Source of the DNA: Flavobacterium sp. A45
GTDB lineage: Bacteria > Bacteroidota > Bacteroidia > Flavobacteriales > Flavobacteriaceae
Assembly (NCBI RefSeq): GCF_002001005.1
Contig: NZ_MUNX01000071.1
Coordinates: 1-64,000 of the forward strand
Reading direction: 5' to 3'
DNA: 64,000 bases
Shown here piece by piece: positions 26,580 to 33,424 of the stretch (within the stretch, counting starts at the first letter, position 1; each line of letters opens with the position of its first letter). Under the pieces are notes generated by a model. It saw only the letters and a list, made by a program, of their open reading frames with translations. It was not told where the DNA came from and did not search any database. Position numbers and translations under genes: made by a program.

Positions 26580-26591
26580 TGATAATTATCA
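26580..26591. promoter_or_regulatory. Candidate iron operator (TGATAATTATCA)
   Basis: A perfect 12-bp palindrome, 22 bp upstream of the feo -7 box, so it would cover the -33 region. It contains GATAAT halves like those of Fur boxes. Its binding protein is unknown: Fur-like or DtxR-like are both possible. Confidence 0.45.
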
Positions 26592-26594
26592 GTT

Positions 26595-27272
26595 TTACTC
26601 GTTTTTTTCATTGGCGCAAAGCCAATTAATATCCTCTATTAATTTTTGTATCTCTTCTTTCTTTGTACCGTCATAAAAACCGCGAACCCTTCTTTTTTGA
26701 TCTACCAGAACAAAATTTTCAGTATGCACCATATCATACAATTGTTCGGGTTTTCCAATTTTTACGGCCAAATAGGATTTTCTGGCCATCGTATAAATTT
26801 CTTTTTTGTCGCCAGTAACCAGATTCCACTTTCCGTCAATGACACCATACTTTTTGGCATAAGCCTTTAATGCGGGAACACTGTCAGTTTCTGGGAAAAC
26901 AGTATGGGAAAGCAACATTACATTTGGATTGTTCTTAATGGCCTTTTGCACATCGACCATATTACTAGTCATTTTTGGACAAATTGAACCACAAGTTGTA
27001 AAGAAAAAATCGGCTACATATACTTTTCCTTCATACTCTTTCTGGGTAATAGTTTTTCCGTTTTGATTGGTAAAGGAAAAATCAGCAATTGTGTGGTATT
27101 TACTGATGTATTGTACGGTACTGTCCACCAATTCAGGATTTACATCCGAAGGATTATAGATTGGTAATGATTTACCAGGCTTCAAAGCGCCATAAAACAA
27201 GTAAAGTGTTACGATGGAGAAAATCAATACGACTCCAATATAGATTCTGTACTTTTTTAGAATAGATAGCAT
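26595..27272 (-). CDS. SCO1/SenC-family protein
   Basis: 225 residues from the ATG at 27272. The upstream ATG at 27308 lies beyond the -7 box. A membrane anchor (about 9-29) is followed by a thioredoxin-like SCO domain. The copper/redox motif is C94-x3-C98 (TCGSICPKM) and the distal ligand is H183 (DMVHTENF). SCO proteins deliver copper to cytochrome c oxidase CuA or act as thiol reductants for it, facing the periplasm. It lies upstream of feo but the feo operon has its own promoter. Confidence 0.92.
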   Translation of the reverse strand: MLSILKKYRIYIGVVLIFSIVTLYLFYGALKPGKSLPIYNPSDVNPELVDSTVQYISKYHTIADFSFTNQNGKTITQKEYEGKVYVADFFFTTCGSICPKMTSNMVDVQKAIKNNPNVMLLSHTVFPETDSVPALKAYAKKYGVIDGKWNLVTGDKKEIYTMARKSYLAVKIGKPEQLYDMVHTENFVLVDQKRRVRGFYDGTKKEEIQKLIEDINWLCANEKNE

Positions 27273-27287
27273 AAAAATAATTTGGTG

Positions 27288-27295
27288 CAAAAATA
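27288..27295 (-). promoter_or_regulatory. -7 box (TATTTTTG) of the SCO gene
   Basis: Full TAnnTTTG match on the minus strand, 15 bp before the chosen ATG at 27272. It supports that start over the longer one. Confidence 0.55.
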
Positions 27296-27404
27296 AAGAA
27301 AAATACAACTATTTAAGTAATATGAGATTTAGTTATTCTAAATGAGTTTAGACCGCATTAAAACCTTACAATTGTTTGATTTTTAATCTTTCTGTTTAAT
27401 TGAC

Positions 27405-28400
27405 CTAGATTATGGCTTCATTACTGTTTTTCTTTTTCCGCATTGCATAGTTTATCAGATACAATCCTATTAAAGTTATGCTTCCGCCAAAGATGATTGC
27501 CGTTGTTAACGGTTCTCCAAAAATAAAGGCTCCCAATATCACCGCAACTATTGGATTTACATAAGCATAGACACTGCTTAATTCGGTTGGAAGCTTTTGC
27601 AAAGCATAAATAAAAGCGACAAAGGTCAAAACGGAACCAATAATCACCAAATAGGCAATTGAAAACCATGAATTAATATGAATTTCAGAAAGTGGAATAC
27701 TAGCTCCTGTAGCCCCTACAAAGGCAAACAGCAAAATACTCGAAATAAACATCTGCAATCCTAAGCTAAAATAGGGATTGAAACTGGCGGCTTTTTTCTT
27801 GGTATACAAAGTTCCAAAAGCCCAAGTAATCGTTGCAGCTATCGAAAGAATGATTCCAAATTGAAAATCAGGCTGTAAAAAATCAAGCAAATGTTCATAA
27901 AAAATAACACAAACTCCGCCGAAACAAACCAAAATCCCCAAAATAGCCAGTCTGGTAACTCTTTCACCTTTAAAAATACTGATGAACACAATCCATAAAG
28001 GAACCATTGCACCAATGATAGCACCCAATCCACTACTGATATATTTCACACCCCAAGTGCTGAGTCCGTTGCTTAAAACAAAATTGAGCAGACTCAGAAT
28101 TATGATGGTTTTCCATTGTTTTCCTTTTGGCCAGGGCGTTTTCTTGAACAAAAAAAAGGCAAGATATAAAGAACCCGCTATAAATTGTCGAATGCCGGCG
28201 AGTTGCAAAGCGGGCATGTATTTGACTCCTTCTTTTGAAGCCAACCAAGTAGTTCCCCAAAAAAAACTCACCCAACACAATGCCAAAATGGGCAACCCAA
28301 TAGCATTGATTCTAGACTTAAAAGCCGCTTGTATTTTTGTTCTCAACTTATAAATTGTTTTTGATGAAAGAATAACCCAAAACTTTTTCCACTTTCTCAC
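27405..28400 (-). CDS. EamA/DMT-family transporter
   Basis: Up to 331 residues, ten membrane helices arranged as two EamA repeats (about 34-165 and 185-315). LCWVSFFWGTTWLASKEGVKYMPALQLAGIRQ is the usual entry of the first repeat, and SSVYAYVNPIVAVILGAFIFGEPLT that of the second. Drug/metabolite transporter superfamily, inner membrane, substrate unknown. The ATG at 28400 lies 53 bp inside the preceding gene. A TTG at 28346, 1 bp after that gene's stop, would give 313 residues and start just before the first helix, and is an equally credible start. Confidence 0.87.
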   Translation of the reverse strand: MRKWKKFWVILSSKTIYKLRTKIQAAFKSRINAIGLPILALCWVSFFWGTTWLASKEGVKYMPALQLAGIRQFIAGSLYLAFFLFKKTPWPKGKQWKTIIILSLLNFVLSNGLSTWGVKYISSGLGAIIGAMVPLWIVFISIFKGERVTRLAILGILVCFGGVCVIFYEHLLDFLQPDFQFGIILSIAATITWAFGTLYTKKKAASFNPYFSLGLQMFISSILLFAFVGATGASIPLSEIHINSWFSIAYLVIIGSVLTFVAFIYALQKLPTELSSVYAYVNPIVAVILGAFIFGEPLTTAIIFGGSITLIGLYLINYAMRKKKNSNEAII

Positions 28401-29193
28401 TCAAGACAACTTTTCCTTTAGAAGGTTTGGAGTGGTCAAAATGAGGCAAAGGCAAAGCTAATTCGACTGCTCTTTGAGTATAATAGGCTTCTCTTGTGGG
28501 ATGAAACGGACTAACACCATTGTAAATTTTACCCCAAGAGTCTATAAATATTATTTTTAAGATAATTCCAATACAATCCATTTGATGAATAAAATTGATG
28601 GGAGTTTCTGGATTTTCTAGATTAAATTTTCCTGCCAAAAACCGAACTGGATTTCGGTCTTCACCAATGAGGCCACCAAAACGCAGGATCGTGGTTTTGA
28701 AGTTGGGGTTATTCTGCAGAAGAATTTCAACTTCCAGTAATTGTTTACCACTTTCGGTATCTGGTTTTGGGATGGTTTCTTCTGTTATCGATCCATCGAC
28801 TTCGCCATAAACGGAAGTTGAACTTACAAAAAGCACATTCTCTACAGTCGATTTTTCCAGATACGGAATCAAGTTTTTTATTTTTTCGACAAATATCTTT
28901 TCACCCGCAGCTGAAGAATCGCTGTTTTTTCCTCTTAACTGGGGCGGAATATCAATAACCAAAGTCTGACTTCCGCTAAGAAAATCTTCAATAGAACCTG
29001 TTCCATTTTTGCTATCAAGCGCACTTTCAACGGCACTTAGGGTGATTAAAAAGGGATTAATACCAAATGCTTCTAATGTAGAAAATTTGCTTTGGGTTGT
29101 AGTTGAGCCTTTCACGGAAAATCCATTTACTTTCAAGGCTTTCGCCAAAGGCAAACCTAACCAACCACAGCCCAAAATGCTTATTTGTTTCAT
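28348..29193 (-). CDS. SDR-like NAD(P)-binding protein (YeeZ type)
   Basis: 281 residues. It starts with a Rossmann motif ISILGCGWLGLPLAKAL (G-x2-G-W-L-G, as in the atypical YeeZ-like SDR branch). VLFVSSTSVYGEVDG marks the S/Y region, and a Pro-rich VIDIPPQLRGKNSD loop precedes it. A canonical YxxxK is not evident, as in other members of this branch. Nucleotide-sugar or other epimerase roles have been suggested; none is shown here. The EamA transporter gene overlaps or abuts its 3' end. Confidence 0.82.
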   Translation of the reverse strand: MKQISILGCGWLGLPLAKALKVNGFSVKGSTTTQSKFSTLEAFGINPFLITLSAVESALDSKNGTGSIEDFLSGSQTLVIDIPPQLRGKNSDSSAAGEKIFVEKIKNLIPYLEKSTVENVLFVSSTSVYGEVDGSITEETIPKPDTESGKQLLEVEILLQNNPNFKTTILRFGGLIGEDRNPVRFLAGKFNLENPETPINFIHQMDCIGIILKIIFIDSWGKIYNGVSPFHPTREAYYTQRAVELALPLPHFDHSKPSKGKVVLSEKVEKVLGYSFIKNNL

Positions 29194-29210
29194 TTATAAA
29201 AATCCTTAGT

Positions 29211-29218
29211 CAAACTTA
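29211..29218 (-). promoter_or_regulatory. -7 box (TAAGTTTG) of the SDR-EamA unit
   Basis: Minus strand TAAGTTTG, 17 bp before the ATG at 29193. Confidence 0.5.
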
Positions 29219-29290
29219 TATCTCCGATTCCCGTTTTTTTTTTGAGAATTTCATTTACAAAGGAACAAAATTTATACTTGGATTTAGACG

Positions 29291-29320
29291 AAAAAAAAAC
29301 CTGATAAAAATATCAGGTTT
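29291..29320 (-). terminator. Intrinsic terminator of the 29352-30434 gene
   Basis: The 10-bp stem AAACCTGATA / TATCAGGTTT (29297-29306 / 29311-29320) with an AAAA loop is followed on the minus strand by nine T. Confidence 0.88.
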
Positions 29321-29351
29321 CTTTGTATTCATAGTATTTTGAAACAATAAA

Positions 29352-30434
29352 TTAACGTCTTCTTCCGCCGCCGCCGCTAAATCCGCCGCCGCCTCTGTAA
29401 CCGCCGCCGCCGCCGCCGGATCTATAGCCACCACCACTACTTCCTCTGTTTAAACTTGAATTACTTGAACGAGAACTCATGGAGTTGCTAGCCGATGGTC
29501 TAGATGATGACGATCTATTTGAAGCAGAAGCCTTGCTTTTGTCACGGGTGGAAGCCGATGCCTTATTGCCGTCACGTGTAGTAGCAGAATTTCTACCAGA
29601 CTCTCTGGTTGAAGCAGAATTTCTGTTACCATTATTTATATTGTTTCTGTTATTGCTGTTTATATTATTATGAGAAATCCTATTCGAAGTGTTTCTACTA
29701 TTATTATTATAATTATTAAAACTATTATGATTAACATAAACATTCGTATTGTGATATCCATAACCTCCGCCATGATAATGATAATGATTTGAACGATAAA
29801 TCCCCACAGCCATAACAGTTGCGAATCCAAACCATGGAGGGTAATAACCATAATAATACGGAGGATAATAAGGCACATAAGCAGGTGAATACACATACTG
29901 TACAATTGGCGCCTGTTCCACAACAACCGTAGTCGTAGATGCAGGAACATTCACAGTTACTGGATTCGTACCCGTATAAGCTGGATTAGCGGTAACTCCC
30001 GCATTTCCAGATGCACTTGGCTCAACAATATAATCCTTACCATACAAATCTTTGTCGCCAACAATTTGAAGTGATATTTTTTTATTTTTGTCTTTTGACA
30101 CCATAATAACAGCCACGTCTTGAGTTTCTGTTTTGCTTATAGGGTCACGAAGTATAAATGTAAAATCTTCTCCGTCTTTCTTGGTTTCCACTTTGATAAA
30201 ATCGATTTTTTTATCATCGTTTAAATCCAAATTATTGATTTTGTTTTTTTCATCATTCAATGATTTTTCAAAGTCTTCAATGGTCTTTGATTTTTGAAAA
30301 AGATCCAAAACCGCATATAGATCTAAGTTATCTCCAGGCAAACCCAATTCTCCTGTATCACTTGTTTGTGAAAAAGCTGTCAAACCTGACAAACTCATTG
30401 CTATTACTAAAATTGATAAAAATCTTATTTTCAT
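29352..30434 (-). CDS. Secreted protein with Asn-, Ser- and Gly-rich tail
   Basis: 360 residues with a signal peptide (MKIRFLSILVIAMSLSGLTAFSQ). Residues about 30-145 form a folded domain (LNDDKKIDFIKVETKKDGEDFTFILRDP region), without a match that I know. Then comes a Tyr/Pro-rich hydrophobic stretch (YVPYYPPYYYGYYPPWFGF), an Asn-rich segment (about 235-275), a repeated Ser/Arg/Ala segment and a closing Gly-rich stretch ending in three Arg. The layout suggests a surface- or envelope-associated protein with a flexible basic end. Function unknown. Confidence 0.75.
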   Translation of the reverse strand: MKIRFLSILVIAMSLSGLTAFSQTSDTGELGLPGDNLDLYAVLDLFQKSKTIEDFEKSLNDEKNKINNLDLNDDKKIDFIKVETKKDGEDFTFILRDPISKTETQDVAVIMVSKDKNKKISLQIVGDKDLYGKDYIVEPSASGNAGVTANPAYTGTNPVTVNVPASTTTVVVEQAPIVQYVYSPAYVPYYPPYYYGYYPPWFGFATVMAVGIYRSNHYHYHGGGYGYHNTNVYVNHNSFNNYNNNSRNTSNRISHNNINSNNRNNINNGNRNSASTRESGRNSATTRDGNKASASTRDKSKASASNRSSSSRPSASNSMSSRSSNSSLNRGSSGGGYRSGGGGGGYRGGGGFSGGGGRRR

Positions 30435-30524
30435 ATCTATATGATTTTAAAATAAACAATTTGATGTGTGCAAAAAAAATTAAGCTAAAAATTTTTATTG
30501 CTTCGTAATGTAAATATAGCAAAC

Positions 30525-30532
30525 AAACCTAA
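30525..30532 (-). promoter_or_regulatory. -7 box (TAGGTTTG) upstream of the Asn/Gly-rich protein gene
   Basis: Minus strand TAGGTTTG, about 90 bp before the ATG at 30434. The rest of 30435-30707 is AT-rich and shows no gene. Confidence 0.4.
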
Positions 30533-30707
30533 ATAATTCATAGCTCTGCTAAAATACTTACAGTTAACAATTCAAAAATTATGCCCAAAATTCTAAATTA
30601 AATAAAGATTAACAGCTCTTTAAGTTAAAACAAAGAATAAATTAAAACTATTTGGGACAATTAAACCCGTATACAATTGAAAACCAACAAAAAAACAAAC
30701 AACAAAT

Positions 30708-31361
30708 CTAAAGTACTTTTACAAATAAATTACTTGCAATTTTATTGGAAATAGTAAATTCTGTTCCATTTACTTTTATTTTTAGCGATAAGTCAAAGGT
30801 TTCTTTTGTCACCACTTCGATTTTTGTTCCCAACCCGATTTGCTGTTTATCAAGATATTTCAGGAAATCCGAAGAATTGTCTTTTACCCCAACACATATC
30901 CCAAATTGATTTGCCGATAACTCAGCCAATAATTGCTTTTCTACAGTAATCATTCTCCCTTGCGCATCTGGTATGGGGTCGCCATGAGGATCCTCAGTAG
31001 GATTCCCAAGAAAATCATCGAGTTTATTGATAAGTTTTTCAGATTTGATATGCTCAAGTTGTTCGGCAATATCGTGAACTTCATCCCAAGAAAAATCAAG
31101 TTTTTCCACTAAAAACACTTCCCATAAACGATGCTTTCTCACAATCATTTTGGCAGCATGTTTTCCGTTTTCAGTTAATGAAACTCCTTGGTATTTTTTA
31201 TAATGAACCAAATCTTTATCGGCCAGTTTTTTCAGCATATCCGTTACAGAGGAAGCTTTGGTTTCCATCATTTCGGCAATAGCATTGGTACTTACTTCAC
31301 TATCGAGACTAGCTGTAAGGTGATATATAGATTTAAGGTAATTTTCTTCAGAGAAAGTCAT
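30708..31361 (-). CDS. mntR: DtxR/MntR-family metal-dependent repressor
   Basis: 217 residues. Winged helix at 1-65 (SEENYLKSIYHLTA...STNAIAEMMETKASSVTDMLKKLADKDLVHYKKYQGVSLTENG), metal-binding dimerisation domain at about 66-130 (KHRLWEVFLVEKLDFSWDEVHDIAEQLEH, with the usual His/Glu ligands) and a C-terminal SH3/FeoA-like domain (about 145-217). Such proteins bind Mn2+ or Fe2+ and then repress uptake genes. It lies 103 bp downstream of mntH on the same strand, and a palindromic operator candidate lies at the mntH promoter, so control of mntH and the divergent receptor is likely. Confidence 0.9.
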   Translation of the reverse strand: MTFSEENYLKSIYHLTASLDSEVSTNAIAEMMETKASSVTDMLKKLADKDLVHYKKYQGVSLTENGKHAAKMIVRKHRLWEVFLVEKLDFSWDEVHDIAEQLEHIKSEKLINKLDDFLGNPTEDPHGDPIPDAQGRMITVEKQLLAELSANQFGICVGVKDNSSDFLKYLDKQQIGLGTKIEVVTKETFDLSLKIKVNGTEFTISNKIASNLFVKVL

Positions 31362-31464
31362 TTGATTGCAGATTTTAGATTGCAGATTAACGATTTTTGA
31401 TTGTAGCTTTTAAAAACTTATCATTCAAAATCTTAATACTTGATACTTTTTACTTAATACTTTT
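31362..31464. repeat. Low-complexity spacer between mntH and mntR
   Basis: On the plus strand it reads attgcagattttagattgca and then aatcttaatacttgatac. It shares exact words with the spacers at 13221-13362 and 57641-57776, and a 16-base word (31387-31402) with 46614-46629. No gene. Confidence 0.5.
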
Positions 31465-33336
31465 TTAATTTTTCACAATCAGCAAAGGTATGGAAATCTT
31501 GTGTCTCAAACGATCGACGGTAGTACCAAAGAGCAAATCTTTCATACCTGTATGGCCATGAGTTCCCATAATTAAAATATCAAAATCACCTTTGTTCACT
31601 AATTTCGGGATAACTTTATTTGGTTTGCCAAATCCTAACAATGTATTGACTTGAAATCCTTTTTCCTGAAACATCGTTTTATATTCCAGTAACAAGGTCT
31701 CATCAATTGTCGTTTCATGATCGTCAATCTGCTTCCCGTATATCATGGCTCCAACCGATTCAACCACATGAATTAAAGTATATTTTGCATCCTTACCTCC
31801 CATTTTAAAGGCGTAGTTAATTGCATTTTCGTCTGCAAATGAAAAATCGACAGTAATGGCAATGTTCTTGTTATCCTGAACGGAAGTTTCTGCAAATTTC
31901 AAATTCATATCATGTGGAGAGTGATTCTCAATATTCAATCTTGCTTTAGAAAAGAAAGGTTTTATAACAATATAGAGCAATAAAACCAAAAAGCTGATAG
32001 CCAGTGGCACAACCGTTAACCAAAGAATCATTGGATTTTCTGAAGTTTCGAGCCAACCTTGAATTTCTGAATAAACCAGTTTGGCATTTAGCGAAACAAT
32101 TATCACAGCAATTAACCACGCTGCGATTTGAGTCACTTTACCAATATGATAACCCTTCATTTTGGATTTATCACTTACAAAATGAATCAGCGGTATAATT
32201 GCAAAACCCAACTGCAAACTCAAAACAACTTGGCTAAGCACCAAAAGTTTCCCAGTAACACTTTCGCCATAAATAAGTATGACTATGACGGCTGGCACTA
32301 TGGCAATCAAACGGGTAACTATACGACGCACCCATGGCTGAATACGTAAATTCAAATATCCCTCCATTACAATTTGACCCGCCAATGTTCCCGTTATAGT
32401 AGAGCTTTGTCCAGCGGCAATCAAAGCCACCGCAAATAAAATAGAAGCCCATTTGGTACCCAGCAAAGGCTGCAGAAAACGATAAGCATCTTGGATTTCG
32501 GCAACTTCATGCATCCCGTTTTTATAAAATGTAGCTGCCGCCAAAATTAAAATAGCTGCATTTACAAAAAAAGCCAGATTTAAAGCTATTGTAGAATCAA
32601 TGAAATTATATTTTAAAGCCTGTTTAATTCCTGCATCGCTACGGCTGAATTTTCGGGTTTGTACCAATGACGAATGCAAATACAAATTATGAGGCATTAC
32701 GGTAGCTCCAATAATTCCGATTGCAATATAAAGAGCAGATTCAGTAGGCAAAGATGGAATTAAACCATAAAGGACTTTATCCATTTCAGGCTGGGCAAAT
32801 ATCATTTCAAAAACAAAGGACAGACCAACAATCATTACCAAAACGATAATAAAAGCTTCCATCTTTCGTATTCCTTTGTTAATCAAAAAGAGTAATAGAA
32901 AAGTATCCAAAACAGTAATCATAACAGCTTCAATCAACGGAATTCCAAACAATAAATTGATTCCTATGGCCATCCCTAAAACTTCGGCAAGATCACAAGC
33001 CGCAATGGCAATTTCGGCAAGAAAATAAAGGATATAATTAATGAACTTCGAATAAGTCTCTCGTGAAGCTTGCGCCAAATCGCGCTGAGTAACGATTCCA
33101 AGTCTTGCGCTCAAACTTTGCAACAACAAGGCCATTAAATTGCTCATTAATAATACCCACAACAAGGCATATCCAAACTGGCTTCCGCCCGCAATATCTG
33201 TCGCCCAATTACCTGGATCCATATACCCGACACTAACTAAATAAGCTGGGCCAAAAAAGGCTAATATTCTTTTGAAAACTGTTTTTTTATTTTGGGTTGC
33301 CACCGATTGGTGAACTTCTTCAAGCGATTTGGACAT
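31465..33336 (-). CDS. mntH: Nramp-family Mn2+/metal transporter fused to a universal stress protein domain
   Basis: 623 residues from the ATG at 33336 (MSKSLEEVHQ); a GTG/ATG-like start 7 codons upstream is possible. Residues about 20-460 are an Nramp transporter with eleven or so helices: the metal-site helix 1 motif D40-P-G-N43 (YMDPGNWATDIAGGSQ) and the helix 6 motif MPHNLYLHSS are intact. Residues about 485-623 are a UspA domain with the nucleotide-loop motif GTHGHTGMKDLLFGTT and a closing IPLLIVKN. The carrier imports Mn2+ (or Fe2+) with protons. The USP part may sense ATP or stress in the cytosol. This is an inference from the fusion. Confidence 0.93.
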   Translation of the reverse strand: MSKSLEEVHQSVATQNKKTVFKRILAFFGPAYLVSVGYMDPGNWATDIAGGSQFGYALLWVLLMSNLMALLLQSLSARLGIVTQRDLAQASRETYSKFINYILYFLAEIAIAACDLAEVLGMAIGINLLFGIPLIEAVMITVLDTFLLLFLINKGIRKMEAFIIVLVMIVGLSFVFEMIFAQPEMDKVLYGLIPSLPTESALYIAIGIIGATVMPHNLYLHSSLVQTRKFSRSDAGIKQALKYNFIDSTIALNLAFFVNAAILILAAATFYKNGMHEVAEIQDAYRFLQPLLGTKWASILFAVALIAAGQSSTITGTLAGQIVMEGYLNLRIQPWVRRIVTRLIAIVPAVIVILIYGESVTGKLLVLSQVVLSLQLGFAIIPLIHFVSDKSKMKGYHIGKVTQIAAWLIAVIIVSLNAKLVYSEIQGWLETSENPMILWLTVVPLAISFLVLLLYIVIKPFFSKARLNIENHSPHDMNLKFAETSVQDNKNIAITVDFSFADENAINYAFKMGGKDAKYTLIHVVESVGAMIYGKQIDDHETTIDETLLLEYKTMFQEKGFQVNTLLGFGKPNKVIPKLVNKGDFDILIMGTHGHTGMKDLLFGTTVDRLRHKISIPLLIVKN

Positions 33337-33354
33337 TTTTAATAGTTTAAAAAA

Positions 33355-33362
33355 CAAATATA
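33355..33362 (-). promoter_or_regulatory. -7 box (TATATTTG) of mntH
   Basis: Full TAnnTTTG match on the minus strand, 19 bp before the mntH ATG. Confidence 0.65.
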
Positions 33363-33363
33363 T

Positions 33364-33393
33364 AAAATAACTTTATGTTAATGAAATTATTTT
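33364..33393. promoter_or_regulatory. Candidate MntR operator, 30-bp palindrome between divergent promoters
   Basis: The arms AAAATAACTTTAT (33364-33376) and ATGAAATTATTTT (33381-33393) are reverse complements at 11 of 13 positions. The centre (33378.5) is within a base of the midpoint between the two -7 boxes (33355-33362 and 33396-33403), so a bound dimer would block both promoters. Confidence 0.55.
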
Positions 33394-33395
33394 TT

Positions 33396-33403
33396 TAGCT
33401 TTG
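33396..33403 (+). promoter_or_regulatory. -7 box (TAGCTTTG) of the TonB receptor gene
   Basis: Full TAnnTTTG match with the ATG at 33425, a leader of about 18-20 nt. A TTG codon at 33401 lies inside this box and is not the start. Confidence 0.65.
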
Positions 33404-33424
33404 TCTAAAATTTTATTTATAAAA

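Noticed and set aside
33401-33424. TTG start for the TonB receptor
   Set aside because: It falls inside the -7 promoter box, so it would not be in the transcript.
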